Shown here: positions 8,666-18,536 of the stretch, one piece after another
Numbering within the stretch: position 1 is the first letter of the stretch
Layout: every line of letters starts with the position of its first letter
Assembly (NCBI GenBank): GCA_004078665.1
Contig: SCFO01000007.1
Span: 1-64,000 of the forward strand
Direction: 5' to 3'
DNA: 64,000 bases
Source: Halobacillus fulvus
Lineage (GTDB): Bacteria > Bacillota > Bacilli > Bacillales > Halobacillaceae
Made by a program: the position numbers and the translations under genes
The notes under the pieces: model-generated
The model's database searches: none
Seen by the model: the letters and a program-made list of their open reading frames with translations, nothing else
What the model was told of the DNA's origin: nothing

Positions 8666-10210
8666 TTACAAAACGGAAACCTCTGGCCAGTGCAGCTCAA
8701 CTCCTAAATGTCTCAATACACTCTGAAAGTCATGGGTTAAATGTTCGCTCACGAAAATATCTTGTAACGTTTTTTCATGTTGAATCGCGAACGATGCTAA
8801 CGCTCCAGCCGATTCTCCAATATTCCATTCTACGGGGTGAACCCGCATACACCCATTGGTTAAATGTGTACAGCCAATGTTCTTACAAGCCGGAATCAAA
8901 TTGGTGATCCGTTTTGGAACAAGCGCTCCTAACGGAATTTCAAAAGGATAACTTTTCGCATAAAACAATCGATGCGTCTCCGTCGTCGGGTGAAGATCGA
9001 TCCGATAGGCACCGACTCCGACCGAATTATCACGGACTCGCACACCGTGATAAGGGGAAAAGTCCGCATTGATATCTTGTTCGACCACTGTTTCCATCGC
9101 TTCGATCCTCCGCGACTCCCTGATGTAAGGATGCTTCGCCACTCCATCATCGGTTCCTACAATGTCTGGACGGAGCTTTAATCCAGGATACCCGTATCCG
9201 CCATCATCGCGTGGTGCCTCTGTCTGAAGCCAGTAAAGAAGAGATAAACTGAGCTGCTTCGACTCATAGAGGTGCTTCTCCCTCTCCTCTTCCGTCACAT
9301 CGATAATCGCCCCTTCCCAGTAGTCGTTCTGTGGCCAGTTGATCAAGGAGATATCCCCTTCGAAAAACCCTTCATCAAACAACAAACGATCGATGATGCG
9401 ACGGTACTCCCATAGTCCGAGTTCTTTCCCACTGTTGAACATGCGGAAGGATTTGGACTTACCCGTATCTGCATCTGGAATCTCCCAGCTGAGCTGAAGG
9501 TGCTCAAGAAAATCCGCCTGATAATTTTTCCACTGCTCATACAACGCTGGTTTTTTAATGACGTGACTCTCATCAGGACGATACTCAAGAGCAAAAACTT
9601 GAGTGAACGACTGCATATCCTGAGGATGATATTCCTCGAGGGCATGGGGCTCTCCTGTCATCGCTTTTGACTCTGCTCCGATCCGGTACCCGGCGCCGGC
9701 AAGTGGTAATAGATCCCCGCACTCTGTAGCATCCAGAAAGTAAGCTCCCTCAAGCTTGATATCTCCCGACTTCTCCGATTGCACGACAACAGACTTCACA
9801 TGGTCCTCGTCCACCTCTACTGAAACCGCACGATGTTCGAGCAGAAGCGTGATTTGACCGTTCGTCATAAACGGATGAAGCATTTCTTCAAGGATTCGTT
9901 TCGCGACTTTCGGTTCATGAGAAATCCGGCTCACCCACGCGTTCCCTGGATTCCGTTCTCCGTCCGTCTTGATTGGATAGTGCGTCCGGTAAAACTCCCG
10001 GACCCTGTTTCTGAACTCCCGGTATGTCTTCGTGCAGCCGAACTGTTCAATCCACGGATGTTCATCAGGAGGGACAGCCTGACTTGTCAATTGCCCTCCA
10101 ATCCAGTCCGTTTCCTCTGTCAAAATCACGGTCTGACCGAGACGTGCAGCTGACAATGCAGCCATCGTCCCGCCTATTCCAGCACCGATAATCACAAGAT
10201 CCGCCCTCAT
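8666..10210 (-). CDS. FAD-dependent oxidoreductase (FAD_oxidored family)
   Basis: 514 residues with an N-terminal dinucleotide fold (VIIGAGIGGTMAALSAARLG, residues 6-25), then ETDWIGGQLTSQAVPPDEH. A further FAD-family element, FLDATECGDLLPLAGAGY, lies near 175, and NIGCTHLTNGCMRVHPVEWN, a C-terminal FAD-contact region, near 440. This PF12831-like group occurs beside glycoside hydrolases in Firmicutes and Planctomycetes, usually without a known substrate. It is the last gene of the operon; its ATG overlaps the DUF4127 stop (ATGA), with AAAGGAGGAG upstream. It may oxidise a sugar or sugar-linked group; the substrate is not predictable from sequence. Confidence 0.75.
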   Translation of the reverse strand: MRADLVIIGAGIGGTMAALSAARLGQTVILTEETDWIGGQLTSQAVPPDEHPWIEQFGCTKTYREFRNRVREFYRTHYPIKTDGERNPGNAWVSRISHEPKVAKRILEEMLHPFMTNGQITLLLEHRAVSVEVDEDHVKSVVVQSEKSGDIKLEGAYFLDATECGDLLPLAGAGYRIGAESKAMTGEPHALEEYHPQDMQSFTQVFALEYRPDESHVIKKPALYEQWKNYQADFLEHLQLSWEIPDADTGKSKSFRMFNSGKELGLWEYRRIIDRLLFDEGFFEGDISLINWPQNDYWEGAIIDVTEEEREKHLYESKQLSLSLLYWLQTEAPRDDGGYGYPGLKLRPDIVGTDDGVAKHPYIRESRRIEAMETVVEQDINADFSPYHGVRVRDNSVGVGAYRIDLHPTTETHRLFYAKSYPFEIPLGALVPKRITNLIPACKNIGCTHLTNGCMRVHPVEWNIGESAGALASFAIQHEKTLQDIFVSEHLTHDFQSVLRHLGVELHWPEVSVL

Positions 10211-11712
10211 ATCCGCTCCTCCTTTTCAAGTTTCATCCCGATCTCAAATGTCCGCTCCCATGGATAATACACGTCTGCCACATTCCAGTCCGGAGCATAG
10301 GATTGTAAAAAAACTGCCGCATGCTTTTTAAAAAGTGGCGTTACCCATTCCTGTAGGGTTTGTTCTGTTTCTTCCTGCAAAACAGCTCTGCCTTCTTTTC
10401 TTACAATCGTCTGATAAATATAGTCATCTAGCATTCTAAGAATCAGCTGTTTCTGACGAAGTTCCTCCACCTGCAAGCCCCTTTTCTCTGCTAACCACAT
10501 TAAGGAAGCCTGTGAAACGACAGTTCCTAACGTATTCCCAGCCGTATTCCAGGCAGCGAATCCAAGCCATTTCTTCCATTCAAGCTGAGATAAAAGTCCA
10601 GGGAAAAGAATCGGATCCGCTCCATTCGCATAGGCCACATCTGCCACGGCGATCGGTTTGCGAGCTTGATAGGCTTGTAGACGAGACAGCCATTCATCCA
10701 CATTCCGATGATTGCTATCGACGAGGTGAAGCCGGATGCCCAGCGCAAGATCTCCCTGTTCTTGCCCAGGTACGTTCACTCCAAGGACAATGTCTGCTTC
10801 TTGCATATCATCCTCTGTTCGAGAACCGACAGCTGTCAGTTGCCCTTTCACCGACTCCAGCAAAGGACGATCCTCATACATCGCGGTACTGAGAGCGCCT
10901 GTCATTCCACTGTACACAGGGAAAAAGGTAGGTAGAGCTTCACCTTCCATCCGGAAGATCATCCGAGTCATCAGCGTACTTGCCACTTCATCCGCTCCTG
11001 GATAAATAAAAACAGAGTCGCCGATCATCCGTTCACGTGCCCGCTTTTTCAACTGCTCCTGCTCCGAGATATTCCATCCGTATTCACTTGTATCATCCTG
11101 CGGAAAGACGAGATGATCCAGAACCCCCTCTTCCACATACTTCATCAGTTCGAGATTGACAGAAAAATTGATCGCTCGCGTAGCTTTGTAATCCTTTACA
11201 ATATCAGCAGGGATTTTCGATTCCATCTCCTCTGCCAGCTTGCGGTCCTCATCCTGATTCAGCCGCTCGTAACGATGAGCGTGATAGGAAAGGGACCAGA
11301 GATCGGTGCCGTAGTCTTTCCAATACTCCTTTTCTTCTTCATTATAATTATTGTTTGACAGGCGCATCGTCGAACTGAAGGCCATGAGCGATAAGGTTGG
11401 AAACGCATCTTTCCATTCACGCAAAATGGACAGGTGACCGAGGAGTTCCTGCTTCGTATAGGGGTGCATTCTGGACGGGACAAGACCTCCATATAAAAGC
11501 ATATCAATGGATAAAACAAAACCATCGACATCCTCAGCAAGACGCGACAGCCAATCTTTCAGGTCGCTTGTGTTCGCAGGCTTTTTCAGAAATCCAAGCT
11601 CCTCAGGTTCTGGAGCGTATATGTCCCATCCTGCTAACTGACCAAGTTCAATCGGAAGCTCCCTTGTTACGGGACGCCCATCCACGGGGAGTAATGCAAT
11701 TTTTTTCTTCAT
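10207..11712 (-). CDS. DUF4127 family protein
   Basis: 501 residues, recognised by MKKKIALLPVDGRPVTRELP, DGFVLSIDMLLYGGLVPSR, YPGADEVASTLMTRM and AAWNTAGNTLGTVVSQA, the typical blocks of this uncharacterised family. No signal peptide, so cytoplasmic. Conserved Asp, Arg and Asn residues suggest an enzyme, but no activity is known to me. It lies between the GH38 mannosidase and the FAD oxidoreductase and overlaps the latter by 4 bp, so the three are translated together. The ribosome site is weak (GGAAAGTGA). Confidence 0.8.
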   Translation of the reverse strand: MKKKIALLPVDGRPVTRELPIELGQLAGWDIYAPEPEELGFLKKPANTSDLKDWLSRLAEDVDGFVLSIDMLLYGGLVPSRMHPYTKQELLGHLSILREWKDAFPTLSLMAFSSTMRLSNNNYNEEEKEYWKDYGTDLWSLSYHAHRYERLNQDEDRKLAEEMESKIPADIVKDYKATRAINFSVNLELMKYVEEGVLDHLVFPQDDTSEYGWNISEQEQLKKRARERMIGDSVFIYPGADEVASTLMTRMIFRMEGEALPTFFPVYSGMTGALSTAMYEDRPLLESVKGQLTAVGSRTEDDMQEADIVLGVNVPGQEQGDLALGIRLHLVDSNHRNVDEWLSRLQAYQARKPIAVADVAYANGADPILFPGLLSQLEWKKWLGFAAWNTAGNTLGTVVSQASLMWLAEKRGLQVEELRQKQLILRMLDDYIYQTIVRKEGRAVLQEETEQTLQEWVTPLFKKHAAVFLQSYAPDWNVADVYYPWERTFEIGMKLEKEERI

Positions 11713-11722
11713 TCATAACACT

Positions 11723-14206
11723 TCACTTTCCTGTCAAATTCAACGTCACAATCCCTTTTGCCGGCAGCTCCAGTTGATCCCCGCATCTGACTGCTCCGTG
11801 ATGAACAGCAAACCTCGACTCCAGTTGTGTATGAAGGGATTCATCGGAAGGGTTCCAAATACGGACTTCCACCTGCTCGCCCTTTTGTCGCACCGCACTT
11901 AATTGAATGGTAGGATTCGAAAAAGTAATCAAAGGCTCTGACGTTACTTTTCCTTCATAAGCTTTAGGGGGATTGCGGAATTCATTGGCATGTTGAATCG
12001 ATTCTTCGGGATTTGTTGTGAACCCGAATCCGTATTCGAAGGTATGATCCCCTAAGCACTGGGCATCAGGTGTCGGAAAAGAAGGACCGGCTCCCCCGCC
12101 ACGTGTTCGTAAGTCATCTCTTGATAACCATCCCACCCCACGGATCAAGGTGACCTCAAGTTCGCTGTTTTCTGTAACTTGGTATTCCTGAAGGCCCCGG
12201 TGAACGAAGCAGAAGCGGTTGACATGTATAAATGAAGCACTCGGCTCTACGACGACTGCCACTTCCTTCTGCTTCTCTGCATCCAGCTCCTCATGCTTCT
12301 TGGCCGGACGCTTCACCATATCAAAAGCTGTATCACTGAAGCTATCGTCTATCGGGTGGACTTGAGGGAACACCACACGAAGCCGCTGATCCTTTATCTG
12401 ATTCGACACGTGCAGCCTCACTTTAGCGATCGGGTCCCCTACGAACAGCGTAATGTCAACATCGATTTCGATCTGTCCCGTTTCCTCTGCCGGCCCGGAA
12501 CGCGCTTCATTTAAAGCCTTCGGGGCAGTAAGCACTGCCGAGTAGCTTAACTTCTGTACCCCTTCACTTTTATAAACAGAAGGGGAGTTCCTCACGACTG
12601 CTTTCGTCATAACGTCATGCACAGGTGGAGAATAGTTGTATTCATCGCCAGCATCCATTGAACTGTAGAAGTGATTCATTCCTCCGTACGTTTCATTCGT
12701 TTCCTTATCCAGTACCTGCAAGTCCCCTTGTTCCAGCGTCACTTTCATCCATTCATTCTCAATAAAATGATCCGCTGCCTTTTCAAGGACTGGTGAATTT
12801 ATTTCGGTTACAGAAAAGGTCTGGAAGGACAAAGCAGGTAGATCGGTCACGTTAAACGCCACTTTGTACTTCACGACATCTTTAAACTCTGGAAAAGCAT
12901 CTGTCGGAGAAGCAAAATAGCGATCCCGCCACTGATCAACAATCACGGTCGGAATTTGAGCCCCTGCATATTCAACAGCAAACTCTCGCTCCTCGTAAAA
13001 CCAAACCTCCGCTTCGACCCAGCCGTTATAACGATAAGGATGAGGGTTAAACACGGTAAAAGCGGTCATCTCTTCAAACGGCTTAACGACTGGAAGACCT
13101 GTCATCGCAAAGTCTTTCCCACCACTTCGATAGATGGCTTCCTGTTGAAGAGCATCAAGGCGTTGCCTAAGCTTCATCGTTCTCGTTTCCATTTCTTTAT
13201 GTACATCATCAATACTGCACCCGCAGATGCTATCGTGCGGATGGTTTTGCAAAAGCAGCTTCCACGTATCCAGTAAATATGAGTCTAGCTCCTTCACTCC
13301 AGCCACCGTAAGCATCGGTTCAACATATCGGGTCAGCATATCTTCTATTTCTTGGTTTTGCTGTTTTAAATAACTGCGGCTCGACAATACATTCGGCAAC
13401 ACATAAATATGTTCATTCGAACGCATCTCCCCTTCGTAGGTGTCCAGGTCTTTCACTTTTTTTCGAACCGCATCCAAATACCGTTCATAAGTTGAAGCAA
13501 CAAATACAACCTCATCATTCGAAGCGTTTTCCATCCTTTCCTTCAATGATCCCCATGAAGGCATGAGATGATCGCCTCCGTTTGTGAGCAGAAGTTCATC
13601 TGTCTGAGAATAAGGTGCGACCTTTTCTACAAATGAAACCAGTGCTTCCTCTGCCTTTTCTTCATTTAAGAGCGGCTGATAATATCCTTCTGGCAAAAAG
13701 ACCGTGAACACTTCACTCCCATCCGGACTTCTCCACTGAAACTCAGAATGCTCAGGCTTAATCCCTCGCCATAAAATCGCCGAGTCAATATCAAAGGCAT
13801 GAAGAATCTGCGGCATCTGGCTGACATGACCGAATGTATCCGGTAAGTAGCCAACCTTCTGTGCATGTCCATACTTCCCGGCCGTTTCGAGTCCAATCTC
13901 CAAGTTTCGCCACAAAGACTCACCGGATACGAGAAACTCATCGGCCAGAACATACCATGGGCCGATGATGATTTTCCCGTCCTCGATCAGTTGCTTAATC
14001 TTTCCTTTTTGAGAATCACTGCACACGTCAACGTAATCTTCAATCGCCGCCATTTGACCATCGAGAACGAATTGATCGATGTCTCCTGTTTCAATCCCGT
14101 TAACGATTCGCTCCATTACGTGCATGAAACGATGACGGAACGTTTCAAAAGGCAGGTACCACTCTCTATCCCAATGCGTTTGAAAAACAACATGACACGT
14201 CTTCAT
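11723..14206 (-). CDS. GH38 alpha-mannosidase
   Basis: 827 residues. Family motifs in order: HWDREWYLPFETFR with zinc ligands His11 and Asp13, GYLPDTFGHVSQMPQIL with the probable nucleophile Asp123, LLTNGGDHLMPS near 210, and NHPHDSICGCSIDDVH near 321-336 with the last zinc His. The C-terminal half is the beta-rich GH38 domain. No signal peptide, so it acts inside the cell on imported oligosaccharides. It resembles the MngB/mannosylglycerate-hydrolase-like bacterial branch. The start overlaps the permease stop (ATGA). Hydrolysis of alpha-mannosides is secure at family level; linkage and aglycone are unknown. Confidence 0.9.
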   Translation of the reverse strand: MKTCHVVFQTHWDREWYLPFETFRHRFMHVMERIVNGIETGDIDQFVLDGQMAAIEDYVDVCSDSQKGKIKQLIEDGKIIIGPWYVLADEFLVSGESLWRNLEIGLETAGKYGHAQKVGYLPDTFGHVSQMPQILHAFDIDSAILWRGIKPEHSEFQWRSPDGSEVFTVFLPEGYYQPLLNEEKAEEALVSFVEKVAPYSQTDELLLTNGGDHLMPSWGSLKERMENASNDEVVFVASTYERYLDAVRKKVKDLDTYEGEMRSNEHIYVLPNVLSSRSYLKQQNQEIEDMLTRYVEPMLTVAGVKELDSYLLDTWKLLLQNHPHDSICGCSIDDVHKEMETRTMKLRQRLDALQQEAIYRSGGKDFAMTGLPVVKPFEEMTAFTVFNPHPYRYNGWVEAEVWFYEEREFAVEYAGAQIPTVIVDQWRDRYFASPTDAFPEFKDVVKYKVAFNVTDLPALSFQTFSVTEINSPVLEKAADHFIENEWMKVTLEQGDLQVLDKETNETYGGMNHFYSSMDAGDEYNYSPPVHDVMTKAVVRNSPSVYKSEGVQKLSYSAVLTAPKALNEARSGPAEETGQIEIDVDITLFVGDPIAKVRLHVSNQIKDQRLRVVFPQVHPIDDSFSDTAFDMVKRPAKKHEELDAEKQKEVAVVVEPSASFIHVNRFCFVHRGLQEYQVTENSELEVTLIRGVGWLSRDDLRTRGGGAGPSFPTPDAQCLGDHTFEYGFGFTTNPEESIQHANEFRNPPKAYEGKVTSEPLITFSNPTIQLSAVRQKGEQVEVRIWNPSDESLHTQLESRFAVHHGAVRCGDQLELPAKGIVTLNLTGK

Positions 14207-15147
14207 CCTTTGACCGCTCCCTTCATCGCTCCTGCGATAAAGTAACGTTGCAGAATAGAGAAGATGATGATGATCGGAAGGACGGAAATGATCGATCCAG
14301 CCGCAATGTAACGCCAGTTAGAAGAGAAGTTCCCTTGTAATGATTGGACACCAAGCGGCAATGTGTACATGCTTTGGTCATTCAGAATAATCAACGGCCA
14401 GAGGAAATCCCCCCACGCCATCATAAATGTAAAGATAGCAAGCGTAACCAGTGATGGTTTCACGAGAGGCATTAAAATTCTCCACCAGATTTGGAAAGCA
14501 TTCGCCCCGTCCATCCGTGCCGATTCATCAAGTTCGTAAGGGATCGTCAAGAAAGCTTGCCTCATAAGGAATATACCGAACGCCGTGGTAGCATGTGGAA
14601 GCACGAGTCCTAGGTAAGTATTTTGAAGTCCAAGGTCCAACGCCAAAATATAAATCGGAATCATAAGGAGCTGGAAAGGAATCATCATCGTGCTGATGAT
14701 CAGAATGAACACAAGACTCTTCCCACGAAAATTCATGCGGGCAAGTGGATAGGCAGCCAATGAGCAAAACAGCAGGTTCGCTCCGACTGTCAGAATGGCT
14801 ACAACCGTACTGTTAAACAAGTAGGTGAAAAACGGAAAGTATTCGAGCACAGCCCCGAAGTTTGCTAGCGTTGGGTTCTCAGGGATGAACTGTGGTGGGT
14901 ACGCAAATATGTTTTCGCTTCCTGACTTAAGAGACGTCGCCAACAGCCATAGAAATGGACCGACCATAATGACGGAAACGATCAGCAATGTCAGGTAGGA
15001 AAGTGTCGTTTTTACAACTTTTCGAGCGGCAGGCTTCGGCTTCTTGTGTGGTTCTTTTCGTGAGGATGTCGTCGTCACTCGGGAAGGTTTTGGCACGGGT
15101 CTGTTCGACTCCGTTTCCTGTCGTAAGGCTTCTGAGTTTTGATTCAT
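14203..15147 (-). CDS. sugar ABC transporter permease, MalG type
   Basis: 314 residues. An unusual basic, Pro/Lys-rich cytosolic N-terminus of about 45 residues precedes six membrane segments. The EAA loop is ELDESARMDGANAFQIWWRI. Pairs with the MalF-type gene 7 bp upstream and with the lipoprotein encoded at 18584. No ATPase is encoded nearby, so a shared MsmX-type ATPase from elsewhere is expected. Ribosome site AAAGGGTGA. Confidence 0.9.
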   Translation of the reverse strand: MNQNSEALRQETESNRPVPKPSRVTTTSSRKEPHKKPKPAARKVVKTTLSYLTLLIVSVIMVGPFLWLLATSLKSGSENIFAYPPQFIPENPTLANFGAVLEYFPFFTYLFNSTVVAILTVGANLLFCSLAAYPLARMNFRGKSLVFILIISTMMIPFQLLMIPIYILALDLGLQNTYLGLVLPHATTAFGIFLMRQAFLTIPYELDESARMDGANAFQIWWRILMPLVKPSLVTLAIFTFMMAWGDFLWPLIILNDQSMYTLPLGVQSLQGNFSSNWRYIAAGSIISVLPIIIIFSILQRYFIAGAMKGAVKG

Positions 15148-15154
15148 GAGCTTT

Positions 15155-16033
15155 TCACCCTTTCATCGCTTGTTCGCGTTTATTCATGAAGGCAATATTC
15201 ACTATGGAAAACATCAACGTGACGATAAACAAGATGACACCGGCAGCACTCGCAAAGCCCATTTCCAAACTTTCAAAGGCTTCATTGTAAATGTAATACA
15301 CAAGTGTCATCGAACTGTTCAAAGGACCACCCTGAGTCATGACGTAAATCTCCTCAAACACTTTCATAGCAGAAATCGAGGACATGATCGTCACAATCAT
15401 AATCGAAGGCATGAGAAGTGGGATCGTGATGTGGATAATTTGCCGCCATTTGCTGGCTCCGTCAATATCCGCTGCTTCGTACAAATCCGATGGAATGGCC
15501 TGAAGTCCCGCCAAATAAATGACCATATAGTATCCGAGCCCTTTCCAAATGGTAACCGCCATGATGGCGAACAAGGACGTAGACGTAGAGGTCAACCAGT
15601 GAACCGGTTCACTGATAATTCCCAGTGACTCAAGCAGATAGTTCAATACCCCTTGGTCCGCGTACATCCACTTCCACGCGATTCCGACGACAACCATCGA
15701 CGTTACAACAGGAAGATAGTAGATGGAGCGGAAGAACGTAATCCCTCTCAACTGCTGATTGACTAAAATGGCTAAAAAGATTGGTAAGAATACAAGAGCC
15801 GGTACGACAATGACTAAGTATAAAAGCGTCTGTCCCAACACTTTCCAAAAAAGCGGATCAGCGAACAATTCCTGATAGTTAGCTGTCCCGACAAAATTCG
15901 GATCTTGCTGGATCATATTATAATCCGTAAAGCTCAGCCAGATGGCCTGGATCATCGGATAAAAGATAAAGGCTCCAAGGATGATACACCCTGGAAGCAA
16001 AAACATAAATGGAGTGAACTTACGTTGCTTCAT
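15155..16033 (-). CDS. sugar ABC transporter permease, MalF type
   Basis: 292 residues, six membrane segments, with EAA loop DLYEAADIDGASKWRQIIHI and the VMTQGGPLNSSMTLVYYIY stretch typical of CUT1 permeases. Its start lies inside the 3' end of the ROK kinase gene (14-bp overlap), so expression is coupled. Forms the channel with the MalG-type partner downstream. Confidence 0.92.
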   Translation of the reverse strand: MKQRKFTPFMFLLPGCIILGAFIFYPMIQAIWLSFTDYNMIQQDPNFVGTANYQELFADPLFWKVLGQTLLYLVIVVPALVFLPIFLAILVNQQLRGITFFRSIYYLPVVTSMVVVGIAWKWMYADQGVLNYLLESLGIISEPVHWLTSTSTSLFAIMAVTIWKGLGYYMVIYLAGLQAIPSDLYEAADIDGASKWRQIIHITIPLLMPSIMIVTIMSSISAMKVFEEIYVMTQGGPLNSSMTLVYYIYNEAFESLEMGFASAAGVILFIVTLMFSIVNIAFMNKREQAMKG

Positions 16034-16943
16034 GCTTCCTTCTCCCTTCTGTTCTGAGATGTGATCCCAGATAAGCGGCCCCGAACATGCCCGCTTTATT
16101 CTCTTGTACAGCTGGTGTGATAAATGTTTTGATTTCTTTTTGTTGCAAACGGTCGAGGAGGAGCGGCCACCAGAATGACCGGGATTGAACGACCCCTCCC
16201 CCTAAGATGATTCGGTCAGGGTCAAGACTGATCGAGATGTTATCGATGATGGTGGAGAGGTCTTCGACGAATTCTTCTACCACTTGTTTATATAGGAGAT
16301 TCGAGTCTTTGTGGCGGAAGAGATCTTCCCCGTTCTTCAGGGGCTGATCAGTCAATTCTTCCACTCTTCTGTTCAAGGCCGTCCCGGAAATATATTGCTC
16401 GACACACCCTAATTTCCCGCAATTGCAAGGCCGTCCTCCGGGGTGAAGGACGACATGTCCCCATTCTCCAGACTGGTGATGAGCACCGCGAACGATCTGA
16501 CCGAAAAAGTAGTTCGCGCCACCCACCCCTGTACCTAATGTAAGCATGACGGTATTTTGTTCAAGAGCTACAGGTCCTTCTAAGAAAAGCTCTCCTATCA
16601 AAGCAGCGTTGGCATCATTATCTACTACAGTCGTCACATCATATTTATCTTCCAGCCACTTCTTTAATCCGAGTCCTTGCCAACCAGGCAGGTTATCTGT
16701 CGCATATACTACCGTTCCTGTGGAGACATCAATCCTTCCGGCACTGCCGACACCGATATAATCAGGTTTTTCAGGACATGACTTCAAAAGGGCATCGATC
16801 GCTTCCGTCAACGATCCGAGAATGGCTTCTCTCCCGTGATGAGTAGCTGTTGGCACTTTGACCTCCTGAATCGATTCCATATGAGCGTCTACAAGCACCC
16901 CTTTGGTGGATGTCCCTCCAATATCAATCCCGATTCCATACAT
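16020..16943 (-). CDS. ROK-family sugar kinase (ManNAc or glucokinase type)
   Basis: 307 residues. N-terminal phosphate loop GIGIDIGGTSTKGVLVD, catalytic VVDNDANAALIGE, and the ROK zinc site GGRPCNCGKLGCVEQYISG with upstream GEWGHVVLHP. Beside NanE the simplest reading is an N-acetylmannosamine kinase feeding ManNAc-6-P to NanE, but glucose or GlcNAc kinase is possible. The start is the ATG after GAGGTGAGAG; seven further codons are open upstream. Between the RpiR gene and the permeases in the operon. Confidence 0.85.
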   Translation of the reverse strand: MYGIGIDIGGTSTKGVLVDAHMESIQEVKVPTATHHGREAILGSLTEAIDALLKSCPEKPDYIGVGSAGRIDVSTGTVVYATDNLPGWQGLGLKKWLEDKYDVTTVVDNDANAALIGELFLEGPVALEQNTVMLTLGTGVGGANYFFGQIVRGAHHQSGEWGHVVLHPGGRPCNCGKLGCVEQYISGTALNRRVEELTDQPLKNGEDLFRHKDSNLLYKQVVEEFVEDLSTIIDNISISLDPDRIILGGGVVQSRSFWWPLLLDRLQQKEIKTFITPAVQENKAGMFGAAYLGSHLRTEGRRKHEAT

Positions 16944-16963
16944 CTCTCTCACCTCAGCGTCCA

Positions 16964-17803
16964 TCAGTAAATTTTATTAATAACAGAACGAGCCGTCTTT
17001 TCTTTCATTTGAACAGAGCGCTCTTTGTCCATAAGCGCAAGTCCGGTACAAAGAAGATCAATTACAAATAACTGTGAAATTTTAGCTGCCAATGACCCAC
17101 CTTCTAGCGGAGACTCTTTTCCGCCACTTAATAAGACATAATCGGCGATTTTAGTAATTGGAGACCGTGCATAGTAGGTGATCGCAATGACAGTCGCTCC
17201 GTTTTCCTTGGCGATTTCAAGCGAATCCAACGTATCCTTTGTACTTCCGGATAAACTGATTCCGACGACGACATCCCCTTTGCCAAGTGTCGCCGCATCC
17301 ATTGCCTGGATGTGAGGATCAATGATCGCATCGCTTTGCCTTCCGATTCTTAACAGACGATTTTTCGCATCCAAAGCGGTCAACCCGGATGTCCCGACTC
17401 CATAAAAATGGACATACCTTGCCTGTTCAATCGATTGAATGCAGGAGTCTAGCATGTCTTCATCGACCATTTTAACGGTTTCATCGATGACGGCTTTTGT
17501 ATTTTTGGCAATCGTATGTTGAATACCTGCTTCTGGAACCTCTTCCTTCGAATCATTCGATAACGTTTTGGCAAGCGTCAACTTGAATTCCTGATAGCCT
17601 TTAAACCCTAATTTTCGGCAAAATCGTAAGGCGGTCGTTTCCCCTACCCCTGCCTTATCGGCCAAATCGGTAACGGAACAATAAAGGACACTTTCGATAT
17701 CCTCTAATACCGTATCCGCAACCTTTTGTTCAGATTTCGTCAACGAAGGGTAATAACTACGGATGACGCTTAATAAACTCCCCTCCAACAACTTTTGTGT
17801 CAT
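16964..17803 (-). CDS. MurR/RpiR family transcriptional regulator
   Basis: About 279 residues: an N-terminal RpiR helix-turn-helix (TDLADKAGVGETTALRFCRK, about 44-63) and a C-terminal SIS sugar-phosphate domain (VHFYGVGTSGLTALDAKNRL; VVGISLSGSTKDT). It probably senses ManNAc-6-P, GlcNAc-6-P or another imported sugar phosphate and regulates the operon. The 5' end overlaps nanE. I chose the ATG at 17803, five bases after AGGTGA; an in-frame GTG at 17812 is the alternative. Confidence 0.87.
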   Translation of the reverse strand: MTQKLLEGSLLSVIRSYYPSLTKSEQKVADTVLEDIESVLYCSVTDLADKAGVGETTALRFCRKLGFKGYQEFKLTLAKTLSNDSKEEVPEAGIQHTIAKNTKAVIDETVKMVDEDMLDSCIQSIEQARYVHFYGVGTSGLTALDAKNRLLRIGRQSDAIIDPHIQAMDAATLGKGDVVVGISLSGSTKDTLDSLEIAKENGATVIAITYYARSPITKIADYVLLSGGKESPLEGGSLAAKISQLFVIDLLCTGLALMDKERSVQMKEKTARSVINKIY

Positions 17804-18497
17804 AAGGTTCACCTGCTTTCCTCATTTTTTCTGTGAATTTTTGTGTGATCGTTTGTGGCCTCGTAATGGCAGAACCGACAACGACAGCGTGTGCACCAAG
17901 TTCCAGCGCATGAACCGCTTCCTCAGGACTCCAGTAACGTCCTTCTGCCAAAACCGGTATGGTGACTTCTTCTACCAAGGTTTGAACAAGATTAAAATCA
18001 GGCCCCGTCTTTTGTGGCGAATACGTAGTGTATCCCGATAGTGTCGTCCCTACACAATCAGCCCCGAGCTTTTCTGCTGATACGCCTTCTTCAAGCGTAG
18101 AGATGTCAGCCATCACGCCGACATTCTTCTCTTTAATGTAAGAGATAAGTTCACTCAGTAATTCCTCGTTCGGCCGGGAACGTCCTGTTGCATCTAATGC
18201 GATGAAATCGGCCCCTGCTGCGATTAGCTCGTCGACTTCTTTTTTTGTAGGTGTAATGTAGATATCCGAGTCCACATAATCTCTCTTCACTAAGCCGATC
18301 ACTGGCAGATGGGTGACCTTACGGATCGCCTGAATATCTTCGAATCCATTAGCCCTTATCGCAGCGGCGTCTCCCATTTCCGCAGCAAGCGCCATCTTCG
18401 CCATCACCTCGGGTCCATGGAGAGGTTCGTCATCGAGCGCCTGACATGAAACGATCAGTCTACCTGCTGTCTGGTTAAAAAACTCTTCTTTCTTCAT
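17757..18497 (-). CDS. nanE: N-acetylmannosamine-6-phosphate 2-epimerase NanE
   Basis: 246 residues, TIM-barrel. Hallmarks: LIVSCQALDDEPLHGPEVMA, GAAAIRANG-type AAIRANGFEDIQAIR, LPVIGLVKRDYVDSDIYITP, ADFIALDATGRSRPN, TLSGYTTYS, and VLAEGRYWSPEEA. Converts ManNAc-6-P to GlcNAc-6-P. The start is set by GGTGGTGA before ATG AAG AAA; the frame is open 13 codons further. No NanA lyase is present, so the substrate is more likely a ManNAc-containing glycan than sialic acid. Confidence 0.95.
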   Translation of the reverse strand: MKKEEFFNQTAGRLIVSCQALDDEPLHGPEVMAKMALAAEMGDAAAIRANGFEDIQAIRKVTHLPVIGLVKRDYVDSDIYITPTKKEVDELIAAGADFIALDATGRSRPNEELLSELISYIKEKNVGVMADISTLEEGVSAEKLGADCVGTTLSGYTTYSPQKTGPDFNLVQTLVEEVTIPVLAEGRYWSPEEAVHALELGAHAVVVGSAITRPQTITQKFTEKMRKAGEPYDTKVVGGEFIKRHP

Positions 18498-18536
18498 TTC
18501 TTCACCACCGTCCATAGTCTCTATATCATGCTTCAT

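Noticed and set aside
11397-11777. 126-codon plus-strand ORF
   Set aside because: Fully antisense to the DUF4127 and GH38 genes, no ribosome site, odd composition.
15146-15628. 160-codon plus-strand ORF rich in His and Arg
   Set aside because: Antisense to the MalF-type permease gene.
16020-18497. Sialic-acid catabolic operon (nan)
   Set aside because: NanE, a ROK kinase and an RpiR regulator are present but no NanA lyase or sialidase; GH38 points to a different glycan.
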